This document shows positions 1-7,497 of a DNA stretch of 14,197 bases, piece after piece. The notes under the pieces are model-generated. The model had not been told where the DNA came from. It worked only from the letters and a program-made list of their open reading frames with translations, and ran no database searches. The number at the start of each line of letters is the position of its first letter. Within the stretch, counting starts at the first letter, position 1. A program made the translations under genes and the position numbers. Origin of the DNA: Thalassiosira profunda (lineage: Eukaryota > Bacillariophyta > Thalassiosirophyceae > Thalassiosirales > Thalassiosiraceae); assembly GCA_036939355.1 (NCBI GenBank), contig JALLAP010000980.1:1-14197 (forward strand), in the 5' to 3' direction.

Positions 1-10
1 CCTACATAGG

Positions 11-161
11 GTACGTACGTAAATTAGAGTAATGTTTATTGCTTTTGGAGCTCGCGAAGTTTTGCAGGAGCGGCGATATCGCCGCGGCGATATTGCCGCT
101 GCCGGCGACATCGCGGCAACATTGCGGCAACAACATTTCTATCGCCGGCGATATTGCCGGC
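11..161 (+). repeat. Left arm of the terminal inverted repeat
   Basis: This arm pairs, imperfectly and with gaps, with 953-1110. It holds the outer CGTACGTAAATTAG motif (14-27), GAGCTCGC (48-55), a perfect 16-base palindrome GCGGCGATATCGCCGC (70-85) and the 22-base inner block (140-161) that matches the right arm exactly in inverted orientation. Confidence 0.65.
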
Positions 162-259
162 GCGGCAACATCGTCGGCAATACCTGCGTCCATGTGTTGG
201 TGGGGCTGCCCAAGGCGGGAAGATGGCTTCCGTCGCCGTCTCTCTCGTGGTGCGCGGTG

Positions 260-652
260 GTGATGTGTTCACATCAAATGCACACGCGTCTCGGCGCGCG
301 AGTTGAGGGATCTCTAGGCCGCCGACCGCCTTCAATGGCCCATGCCATGGCCTTCGGTGGAACTTCTGCTTGCTCCACTCGAAGGCACACTGCACATGGC
401 TTACCGCATGGCGGCGACGAAGAGGGGGTCGACGAGGTCAAGGGGCGACGGGTCGAGCGGCGACGCGAAGGGACGGAAGCCATCACGCTGTTGCGAGCCG
501 CGCCGGTCAGCCGGGGCCGTAAACGAAGAGCTACAAGCGCGAGAATACATTGATAACAGTAATGTAATGGCATCAAAGGGCAACGCAGGCCTTCGTGGGC
601 GATCGGAGCATGCCTAGGTAGGTATTGTGCATGTGATGTGTTCACATCAAAT
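260..652. repeat. Internal 20-base direct repeat pair (260-279 and 633-652) within the element
   Basis: GTGATGTGTTCACATCAAAT occurs exactly at 260-279 and again at 633-652, 373 bases apart. Its core GATGTG-TT-CACATC is itself an inverted repeat. Downstream of each copy lies a second shared word, CTTGCTCCAC at 369-378 and 786-795, in the same order and orientation with CGGTGG just upstream of it. This suggests an old, degenerate internal duplication of roughly 370-420 bases rather than chance. No coding sequence is supported here. Confidence 0.55.
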
Positions 653-952
653 AATGCCCGCCTACCCTCAGCACTATCGGAGCGGTTCAGGGCCCTATTG
701 CAATTCTCCCGATCGTCAACCACCGATCGATGGCTGAGATCACGACCTGACGGCCAAGCCATCATACGCCGGTGGCGGCCACCTACTTGCTCCACCGGAA
801 GAAGGCTGACGGGCCTCGTCCGAGCGGAGGTGGCGACGGCGGAAAATCATACGCCAGCGGCCGCCGCCAGTCCCAGCTGCCGCCCGGAATACGGTAGCCG
901 CGAATGTAAGGATATAACAGCGCCATTTGATGGCCCATGTCATGACAAGACG

Positions 953-1110
953 GCCGGCAATATCGCCGGCGATAAGGAAATTGTCGCCGGCAACATTGCG
1001 GCAACATCCCGGCAATATCGCCGGCGACAAAATTCTGTCGCCGGCGATATTTCCGGCGACATTTTGCGAGCTCACTCCGCCAAAAATAGTAGCTAATTTA
1101 CGTACGGTAC
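953..1110 (-). repeat. Right arm of the terminal inverted repeat
   Basis: This is the inverted counterpart of 11-161. Besides the matching blocks at 953-974, 1066-1073 and 1093-1106, it carries its own long hairpin. ATATCGCCGGCGACA (1015-1029) pairs perfectly with 1036-1050, extended by one pair outward (1014/1051) and, after one mismatch, by four more, around a six-base loop at 1030-1035. The core TCGCCGGCGA occurs exactly at 963-972, 1018-1027 and 1038-1047, and once in the left arm at 142-151. Confidence 0.65.
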
Positions 1111-1111
1111 G

Positions 1112-1281
1112 TACATATGTCTTCATCCAGGGTCTTGCAGGCGGGGGGCGGGCCTTGCTTGGGCTGAAAAATAAAACCACACCCTCCATCCACCCTGCCC
1201 GCCGCCTCACTCCCCACCCTTCCTCCCGGCGGCCTGCCCTGATCGCCGTCCAATCACATTTCCTTCCCGACAGAGCGCGAA
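1112..1281 (+). promoter_or_regulatory. 5' leader/promoter region of the DenD-SDR gene
   Basis: These 170 bases separate the repeat element from the first gene. They hold an A/T-rich patch GAAAAATAAAA (about 1166-1176), a long C-rich pyrimidine tract (about 1180-1240) and a CCAATCA motif at 1250-1256, 26 bases before the start codon. No mapped transcription start is visible. The adjacent transposon-like element could supply or disturb upstream control, which is inference. Confidence 0.35.
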
Positions 1282-3313
1282 ATGAAGGTGGTTATCACTG
1301 GCGGCACCGGCTTCTTGGGCCAGGTCCTTGCGCGGGAGATACTCGCGAGGAAGCAGCTTCGCTCGGGGACGGCGACGTGCACCGTCACCCGCCTCATCTT
1401 GGCCGACATTGCCGAGCCGACGGAGTACTTATTTGATCTGCACTCGCTGGCGAAAGCTAATGGCGTCGCTCTGGAATTGCAGTTGGGCGATGTGTCAGAC
1501 ATTGGCTATTGCAAATCCCTCATCGGCACCCCGGCGGTTGATGGCGACGGCGCCCTCTCGGTGTTCCACCTGGGCGCGGTGATGAGTGGGGCGCCTCCAG
1601 ATCTTGCACTGAAGGTGAACCTCCACGGCACGATGAACATGCTCGAGGCTGCCCGGGCGTGGCAAGAGGCGTCGCCCTCCTCGCGGCCCACGTTCGTGTT
1701 CTCCTCCGCGGGCGCGACGTTGGGTGCAGGACACGAGGCCGATTGGGTGAGCAACGATGACACTATATCGGACGCCACACGAGCGGCGCCGCATACCACC
1801 TACGGCACCACCAAGGCCTGTGCCGAGCTGCTGTTGGCCGACTATTCGCGAAGGGGATTTATCGACGGGAGGGGAGTGCGGTTGCCCAGCGTCGTCGTCC
1901 GGGNTGTTGGCCGACTATTCGCGAAGGGGATTTATCGACGGGAGGGGAGTGCGGTTGCCCAGCGTCGTCGTCCGGGCGGGCGCACCCAATGCCGCCACCA
2001 CGTCTTGCTTCTCGTCAGTTGTACGCGAACCGTTGGCAGGCACCGACGCAATCATGCCGATTGGGCCCGGCGTGTTTCACGCAGTGACGGGGTACAGATC
2101 TGCCATCGGTGGAATGCTGGCGGTGCACGAGGCAATGCCTGCGGAGGTGGATCGCTTGCTCGGATTCGATAGGACCGTGTTCCTGCCCACGAGGGCCGTC
2201 AGCTTGCGGCAGTTGGAGGAGGCAATGAAGAGGGTGGTTACGCCAGATTCTGCCTCGAAGCTGGGAAAAGTGACATACGAAGAAGACGAAAGACTGAGTA
2301 GCATTGTGGGATCGTTCCCAACAAAGGTCGACTCGAAAAGAGCCCTGGCTCTGGGCGCCCCGCCCACGCCATCGATCGAAGACATGATCCGCGAATATTG
2401 CGAGGATTTCAATGGTGCATTGGCAGCAGGCCTTGTGGCTGGAGAGAAGTTAACCAGCACGCCTACCATTCAGCCCAACGTGGCTCGCGTTGTTGCATTG
2501 ATCACTGGCGGCGGATCGGGCATCGGGCGGGCCGTTGCGGTAAGACTGGCGAAGGGCGGCTGGGGCGGCGCGGATGGGAGAGGCCACGCTGCTGATGGAA
2601 CAACTCTTCGAGTTGGGTTGATACTGGTGGGCCGAAGATCGGAACCGCTGGAGGCGACGAAAAAGATGTGCCAAGGAAGCGCAGAGGTTGAATTGGACGT
2701 ATTGACGATGCCCGCCGATGTGACAAAAGAGAGTGATGTGCAAAAGCTATTGAGTGCCATCACTGCGCAGTTTGGGAGGGTCGATCTCCTTTTCAATAAC
2801 GCGGGCATCAACATTGCACCAGCCTCAGCCGAAGAGATTTCCTCAGACGACTTCCGGAGGGTCATTGACACAAACGTCACGGCCTGCTGGAGGATGGCGA
2901 AAGGTGCAATGCAAATGATGGCAAAGCAACAACCACAGGGAGGGCGCATTATTAACAACGGCTCCATCTCCGCGACCAGTCCGCGTCCAGGTTCGGCGCC
3001 CTACACTGCATCCAAACACGCTGTGCTGGGCCTGACCAAGAGCCTTGCATTGGACGGACGCAAATTTAACGTCACATGCGGACAGATTGATTTTGGCAAC
3101 GTGAGCAGCGACATGACCAAGGCCGTGGGCGGCTCGGCCTATTCGATGAGCGCGGGGATGCCACAGGCGAATGGGGCGGTGATGCCCGAGCCGACTTTTT
3201 CGGTCGAGGACGCTGCAAACACAGTGTTTGCGATGGCGGCACTGCCGCTGGAGGCCAACGTACTGAACATGACTGTGATGGCTAGCAACATGCCCTACGT
3301 CGGGAGAGGATGA
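1282..3313 (+). CDS. denD: Two-domain SDR fusion: D-erythronate dehydrogenase-like (DenD) + classical short-chain dehydrogenase
   Basis: As deposited, the frame breaks at a single N (1904) flanked by two identical 72-base copies. Removing one copy plus the N (73 bases) joins the upstream and downstream frames into one 652-residue protein, numbered so here. Domain 1 (about 1-355) is an extended SDR. It has the NAD-binding TGGTGFLG (6-13), acidic D42 after strand 2, S141/S142 and catalytic Y174-x3-K178, then ADYSRRGFIDGRGVRLPSVV, which closely matches DenD. DenD oxidises D-erythronate to 2-oxo-tetronate with NAD; the substrate here is inferred. Domain 2 (about 378-652) is a complete classical SDR with TGGGSGIG (384-391), NNAG (481-484), S537 and Y550-x3-K554. 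Its substrate is unknown. It carries an unusual insertion of about 15 residues around 405-420. No targeting peptide is visible, so it is probably cytosolic. The start is the ATG just before MKVVITGG; no earlier one fits. The linker has no stop or obvious intron. Confidence 0.85.
1832..1976 (+). repeat. Identical 72-base duplication flanking one N: likely unmerged contig overlap
   Basis: Bases 1832-1903 and 1905-1976 are identical and separated only by the N at 1904. The repeat falls inside the conserved DenD segment between catalytic Lys178 and residue 207, and having two copies makes no structural sense in an SDR. The 73-base offset shifts the frame by one and exactly accounts for the break between the two halves. 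A scaffold join in which overlapping contig ends were not collapsed is the simplest explanation. Confidence 0.92.
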
Positions 3314-3524
3314 TTGGAAGATAATACTAGGACAGCTAGGTTGGTTTAGCTTGCCTGATACTCAAGCCTCCCGGGGGGCGAGGAACTATCAGTGGAGAAG
3401 AGGGGGGAAGTTGTGTTGTCTACTTGTGCGTAAGTACGTACATACTCAAACTCCAGACTCCAGACTCCAGCTCCAGCATCTCTCCTCGCTCGCATCCGCC
3501 TTTGCCGCTCCCACGCTCACGACA
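3314..3524 (+). promoter_or_regulatory. Spacer and 5' leader between the two SDR genes
   Basis: This 211-base stretch lies between the fusion gene stop and the next start codon. It contains AAGTACGTACATAC (about 3431-3444), resembling the TACGTAC words at the repeat element ends, and a short tandem repeat of CTCCAGA units at 3451-3477 followed by a pyrimidine-rich leader. No TATA box or polyadenylation signal stands out. Confidence 0.3.
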
Positions 3525-4470
3525 ATGAGCAAGGTCGCCGGCAAGGTGTGCGTCGTCACGGGCGGCGGCGGCGGGATCGGGGTGAGCCCTGGCCGCAAAA
3601 AATGCAATTATATCGCTCGCATTTTTCTCACGCGCCGCCCACGTGCCTCCTCGTGCATATGATGTGCGCAGGAAGCCCTCTGCGAATCCCTCGCGGCCTC
3701 GGGGGCCCGCGGCGTATACGTCGTCGACATTCGTATTGAATCTGCAAAGGCGGTGGCGGAGCAGCTTCCTGCCCTCGCGGTGCATCCCGATTTTCGCAGC
3801 GAGAGTGACGTTGCAAACGTGGGAAGCGAGGAGGACATCAAGCGCATCATTCATTCGGCATGGCGGACGTTTGGCACCGTTGACGTTTACTTTTCGAACG
3901 CCGGCGTCTTCAAGGTGGGCGGCGTCAGCGAGGATGAGCTATCGAACGAGTACTGGGACGAGATATGGCGGGTCAACGTCATGTCGCACGTTTATGCAGC
4001 GCGACACTTATTTCCAATGTGGCAGCGACACAATCGAGGGGGCACCTTCGTGCTCACGGCGAGCGCGGCCGGACTACTGATGCAGCTGGGCGCCTTGCCG
4101 TACCACGTCACAAAGCACGCGGCGGTGTCCGTCGCGGATTGGCTTTCCGTGGCGCACGGAGAGAATGGGGTGACGTGCATTGTCTCTGCCCACAAGCAGT
4201 ACGAACACACTGCTGACATCGTCAGCGGCCGAGCTGACCAGGAAGCCCCTGGCGAAGCGGGAGGCTCCGCCAAACGCGGGCCTTGCCGGCCTCGATGGCA
4301 TCGCGGAGCCGCAGGAGGTGGCCGATGCGACAATTAAGGGCATCGAGGAGGGGACGTTCTTGATTCTTCCGCACAAAAATGTGCACAAGTACTTCGTGAG
4401 GAAGGCCACCGACTACGATCGGTGGATCAAGGGAATGAGACGAATGAAGAAGCAATTCGACGCCCTCTGA
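3525..4470 (+). CDS. Classical short-chain dehydrogenase/reductase, one intron, two apparent 1-base deletions
   Basis: This is an NAD(P)-dependent SDR of unknown substrate. Exon 1 (3525-3581) encodes MSKVAGKVCVVTGGGGGIG, ending inside the nucleotide-binding glycine motif. Exon 2 starts at 3672 in phase with EALCESLAASG. The catalytic set is intact: N95-A-G97, S150, Y163-x3-K167. After VT near 4173 the similarity moves to another frame (CLCPQAVRT, about 4182-4208), then to a third (LLTSSAAELTRK onward, about 4210-4470). Each step equals one missing base, about 30 bases apart. Allowing for both gives about 285 residues, normal for the family. The C-terminus (FLILPH, then a DYDRW-x-GMRR motif) resembles a group of SDRs common in actinobacteria, recalled from family knowledge. 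As deposited the first frame would stop at 4337 and lose the true C-terminus. Sequencing error is likelier than a pseudogene because the rest is intact. It lies 211 bases downstream of the fusion gene on the same strand. Confidence 0.8.
3582..3671 (+). other. Spliceosomal intron, 90 bases, in the SDR gene
   Basis: The donor is GTGAGC directly after the GGIG codons and the acceptor is TGTGCGCAG before GAAGCC. The intron is phase 0. Removing it joins the SDR glycine motif TGGGGGIG to EALCESLAASGA, the expected helix. The retained frame would run into stop codons. This is the only convincing intron in the window. Confidence 0.88.
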
Positions 4471-4569
4471 AGGCGCCGCCGACATCAAAGTTGTAGGCTG
4501 GCAATGCGGGGTTGTCATCGTATCTTAAATGATGGAGGAGCTATGTGGTCGACGCGACAATATTACTGA

Positions 4570-5118
4570 TCAGCTGCCACAAAACGACCGGGCCATCTTC
4601 CCAACAAACGTGACGCAGAGCAAGCAAAATATTGCGACGTCCGTCGTCGTGTTGGCCCTTTTCTCCACTCCAATCACCCTTGGCACCTGCTGATGCCTTC
4701 TCTCCCAGGGCTCGTGGGGTCCTTCCGGCTCGCGGGGTACTGATTCACCAAACGACACGTTCAGATGCACCCTCAGAAAGGCATCCCGCTGCAGATTCTC
4801 CATCCTCGCGAGGCTCTCGCGCAAATCGACCGTGCACACTGGAAACCATTGCCCTGGTAGCGCCACTGCCTCCTCGTTGTGAATTTCGCATACCCGTGCG
4901 TCGCCGCACCATACGGATACGCTGTAGTGAAACCTCTGCAGCCGCTTGTTGTCCAGGGTGGCGGAAATGTGAAACTGATCAAGATTTTGGGGGTCGCGTT
5001 CCACGCGGATCCGGTCTTTGGTTGGTTCAGGGTGGTCCAACGCTACATCATGCAGGTGATGCGCGTTGCCCCCTCTAGTATCATTCAAGGGACGAATGGT
5101 GAAATGAAACACGGACAT
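4570..5118 (-). CDS. Hypothetical protein, 182 residues
   Basis: I do not recognise a family. The frame encodes a varied, non-repetitive sequence that reads like a real protein. There is a likely beta-rich middle (about 47-125, alternating hydrophobic stretches such as FHYSVSVW and FLRVHLNVSF), a charged Pro/Glu/Arg-rich region (126-156) and a short hydrophobic stretch VAIFCLLCVTFV (161-172) near the C-terminus. That last stretch could be a tail anchor, though it is short. There is no signal peptide. The start is the first in-frame Met, and an upstream extension is not excluded. It runs in the same direction as the PIP kinase, 315 bases downstream of it, and converges on the SDR gene with 99 bases between. 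The opposite strand also has an open frame here (4632-5078), but it looks like a shadow rich in Arg/Pro/Ser. Confidence 0.55.
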   Translation of the reverse strand: MSVFHFTIRPLNDTRGGNAHHLHDVALDHPEPTKDRIRVERDPQNLDQFHISATLDNKRLQRFHYSVSVWCGDARVCEIHNEEAVALPGQWFPVCTVDLRESLARMENLQRDAFLRVHLNVSFGESVPREPEGPHEPWERRHQQVPRVIGVEKRANTTTDVAIFCLLCVTFVGKMARSFCGS

Positions 5119-5433
5119 GATGGTGTTGGTTGTTGTTGATTGCTCCTTGGTGCTGGTCCCCGGAAATTTAGTGAGAGTGCCTTCCCTTCTTTACCCAGCT
5201 GTGCCTAATGATTCGTGCGGAATTGCAGAATGGTCGTGCAGAAATGCCTCTCGACAGTTTCAATTCCCATGAGACGACAAAGGGAGCTAATTGCAATTTT
5301 TTGCTTGCTTTTGGCTCCCACGAAAAAAAAATGCAGTCTCAACTTCGAAATATGGTACAATACCACCAGAGGGTAATAAAGAAATACCACCCTCTCCAAC
5401 AGCCCGAGTAGAGGAGCGGGGCGGATTGGCATT
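5119..5433. other. Intergenic spacer between PIP kinase and hypothetical gene
   Basis: These 315 bases hold the 3' flank of the PIP kinase and the 5' flank of the 182-residue gene. Visible features are a GTTGTTG-rich stretch next to the start codon (5121-5145), a run of nine A (5322-5330) and GTAATAAAG at about 5382, which is on the wrong strand to serve the kinase. No gene is supported. Confidence 0.4.
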
Positions 5434-7497
5434 TTATGTGATGTGAGCCTCAATAAACTTGAGAAATCGCGCTGCGTAGTCTGACGGCGCCACGCAGCTG
5501 ATTGCCGACTTGTCGTAGCCGGCCAAGCCCTTCAGGTCCCTCTCGAGCCGTTTCTTCACGCCCCACGGCTGCAGAAAATCAATGACGCCCATATAGTAGA
5601 TGACTCGCTTGCCTTTACGCGTTCCAGCGAGTGCAGAGAGGGCGCCGCCATCCACCTCGGTTGCTCCAGCCCCGTGGTATGGCATTGGGGCATCCAGCCA
5701 CTGAAAGACGTTTTGCAGAGCCTTTGGGGCAATCTTGTTCGATGCATTTGCTTCGGCAGTCCTTCTTTTCTCCATATCAGCAACTCCGACGAGTAGGCTG
5801 TAATCCAGCACATTGCAACGATGAAGCAAATCGACGTCTCTTTCAAGCTGCGCCATCAGCATCGCCTTGTGTCGCCTTCCGATGCAAATTCCATACTGCT
5901 TCTGAGCAGACGAGTCGTCATTGCAGATGCTCATTTCTTCTACCACTTCTCGTTTCAGATCCAAGTCCTTCAGTACCGCGTTCGCTCCTTTTGATTCGCG
6001 CTCCTCCATCGAGCACTCTCTACCAACGGTCGATCCCTTGAGGTCGAAACGCTCCGTCACAAAATTTGCTGCTTCCGGCGGAAAGACCGAATGCATTACG
6101 AGGTAGACTCTTTCGTCGTCCTCCAGTTTTGTTACGTGATCCTGGCTGGGCGAAAACAGCCCGCCGTCCCACCGGTCGTCTGTGTCAACTGAAGGCTGAG
6201 CGTCAGACTCCGATGGAAACTGTACCGAATACATGCCGAATATTCGCGTGAGGAGCGAGTTTCGACTGTTCACGCTCTCCGACATGAAACGATGGTATTC
6301 CGGCAACATATCCAGGAACGCTTTCGCCTCCTCTTTCTTCACCGTTTTGACCATATACGCTCCATCTGTCGTGAAGAAGAAGAAGGTGCCTGCTCGGGCG
6401 GCACCCTTGGAATTGCTCTGGAATGATATGTACGGCAACGGATTGGCGTTTCGCTGTCTTCTCCCTCCACCCAAACTATCGGTAAGTATATCCGATATCA
6501 TTGTGTCGGCTTCGATTGAGATTGGGTCATTCTCCTCTACACATCCCGCAGATACTGCACCGCCCATCAAATTGAGGATCGAGCGAGCGTACTCTCGTTC
6601 GCTCACTCGAAAGCACTTGTTCCGGAGGTCACGAAATGTCTTGGGTGCAAATGCTCTCACTCGCACAGCTTTTGTGGCTGGTATTGGATCAGCCGCCGGT
6701 ATTTGCGCCGTTCCAGATATTGCGGCACCAAAGTCCAGCCCCGTTGGACGGTATGTCTTTCCGTACTTGCCTGTGAGCGCATACTGCAATCTCTCCCAAG
6801 GGCTCAATAAGCACCATTGCGATTTCCTCAGTCTGTTTTCCTTCTTCTCGCGAAAGTACGAAGAAACCAGCCCGTGCCAGGCGGGTATTGCCGCCAACGG
6901 AGCCGAGAGCTCTCGTACGAACCAATCCGTCATCATGCTGATAGGATTGCTGGATGCTTTCCCCGTATCTTTCCCCGTTACCTTTTGGTTGGATCTGCTC
7001 TTTGGCCCACCCCCTCTTATGCGAGCATTGCTCGGTAGGAGAAGCCCTGCTTCCACTGCCGCAGATAACACCCGTTCGTCTTCGCTTCCGCCCCTCACAT
7101 TGATCGGTTTGCCCTCGGTTCTAATAATGTCGGAGAAGACGGTGGATGATGCGTCGCCAAGATCGTCAAACGCCAGCCCCAAGACGACGGCCCGGCGAAA
7201 AGCTTCGGTGTGCTCCCACAGAGGCGACGCGGCTCGTATTCTATCGTCGTCCTTCTGATCTCCGTCAATTTTGCCAGCGGCGTCGTCCAAGGGAGATTCG
7301 GCCTCATTTGCTCTACCGGTTGATGGTTGCTCTCGTAGTGTCACAGCAGGACCCAAGATGGGCGGGCCGTCCATCAGTCCAATCGACCCGCGATTGTACA
7401 GGCGCCGCTCCAGCCGCGATGCGGCGCGGAGGGTTGCCAATGTGGCCAGGACAAACGAGAGAAAGGACGCGACGCCATCGACGGGGAACACGGCCAT
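5434..7497 (-). CDS. Phosphatidylinositol-4-phosphate 5-kinase family protein (PIPK)
   Basis: This 687-residue lipid kinase should phosphorylate a phosphatidylinositol monophosphate on the inositol ring to make PIP2, acting at membranes in signalling and trafficking. The PIPK domain covers about 285-687. It has the small-lobe start LRNKCFRVSEREY, a nucleotide-loop region GAARAGTFFFFTTDGAYMVK with ATP-binding Lys384, the family signature FDLKGST (D485), DYSLLVG (D565) and the metal-binding Asp640 in YYMGVIDFLQPWG. A short activation loop follows (KKRLERDLKGL), ending in ISCVAPSDYAARFLKFI. All core catalytic residues are present. Type I, II or other subtype cannot be assigned safely. The N-terminal 280 residues are poorly conserved and start with a hydrophobic stretch (about 8-25) followed by Arg residues, which could be a membrane anchor. 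The start is the first Met of the open frame, and no intron is needed. It is divergently arranged with the SCI1-like gene. Confidence 0.93.
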   Translation of the reverse strand: MAVFPVDGVASFLSFVLATLATLRAASRLERRLYNRGSIGLMDGPPILGPAVTLREQPSTGRANEAESPLDDAAGKIDGDQKDDDRIRAASPLWEHTEAFRRAVVLGLAFDDLGDASSTVFSDIIRTEGKPINVRGGSEDERVLSAAVEAGLLLPSNARIRGGGPKSRSNQKVTGKDTGKASSNPISMMTDWFVRELSAPLAAIPAWHGLVSSYFREKKENRLRKSQWCLLSPWERLQYALTGKYGKTYRPTGLDFGAAISGTAQIPAADPIPATKAVRVRAFAPKTFRDLRNKCFRVSEREYARSILNLMGGAVSAGCVEENDPISIEADTMISDILTDSLGGGRRQRNANPLPYISFQSNSKGAARAGTFFFFTTDGAYMVKTVKKEEAKAFLDMLPEYHRFMSESVNSRNSLLTRIFGMYSVQFPSESDAQPSVDTDDRWDGGLFSPSQDHVTKLEDDERVYLVMHSVFPPEAANFVTERFDLKGSTVGRECSMEERESKGANAVLKDLDLKREVVEEMSICNDDSSAQKQYGICIGRRHKAMLMAQLERDVDLLHRCNVLDYSLLVGVADMEKRRTAEANASNKIAPKALQNVFQWLDAPMPYHGAGATEVDGGALSALAGTRKGKRVIYYMGVIDFLQPWGVKKRLERDLKGLAGYDKSAISCVAPSDYAARFLKFIEAHIT

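Larger units (their letters stand above)
9..1111. mobile_element. Putative non-autonomous TIR (MITE/foldback-like) DNA element, about 1.1 kb
   Basis: The two ends of this stretch are diverged inverted copies of each other. The outer motif CGTACGTAAATTAG at 14-27 recurs reverse-complemented at 1093-1106. GAGCTCGC at 48-55 recurs inverted at 1066-1073. A 22-base block at 140-161 is exactly reverse-complemented at 953-974. The arms are full of palindromic GC-rich units built on TCGCCGGCGA. The interior (about 182-950) has many short open frames but none resembling a transposase, so the element would be non-autonomous. TACATA occurs just outside both ends (3-8 and 1112-1117) and could be a target-site duplication, but that is weak because the very ends do not align perfectly. 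The left end is at the window edge, so the true boundary may lie outside. The family is not recognised. Confidence 0.6.

Noticed and set aside
953..1056. Spaced palindromic repeats that resemble a small CRISPR array
   Set aside because: Units and spacings are irregular, the repeats are near-identical to the opposite arm in inverted orientation, there are no cas genes and the host is eukaryotic.
32..1096. Several open frames of 60-173 residues in the repeat element
   Set aside because: Their sequences are translated palindromic repeats (for example NIAGD/DIAG runs) or Arg/Ser-rich noise; none resembles a transposase.
3..1117. TACATA at both ends as a definite target-site duplication
   Set aside because: Six bases of A/T-rich sequence next to a variable TACGTAC end can match by chance, and the terminal five bases of the arms do not align.
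1757..3313. A separate gene starting at 1757
   Set aside because: Its first 50 residues are an out-of-frame reading of the DenD domain created by the duplicated 72 bases; the real start is 1282.
4174..4198. A GT...AG intron to explain the frame change in the second SDR gene
   Set aside because: It would be only about 25 bases long and would remove the conserved CLCPQAVRT segment, which is clearly coding in the middle frame.
1282..4470. The SDR genes as a bacterial operon or contaminant
   Set aside because: The second gene has a canonical phase-0 spliceosomal intron and the flanking genes are eukaryotic.
6233..7258. A 341-residue open frame on the + strand
   Set aside because: It lies antisense to the PIP kinase, has no recognisable motif and is explained by codon bias on the opposite strand.
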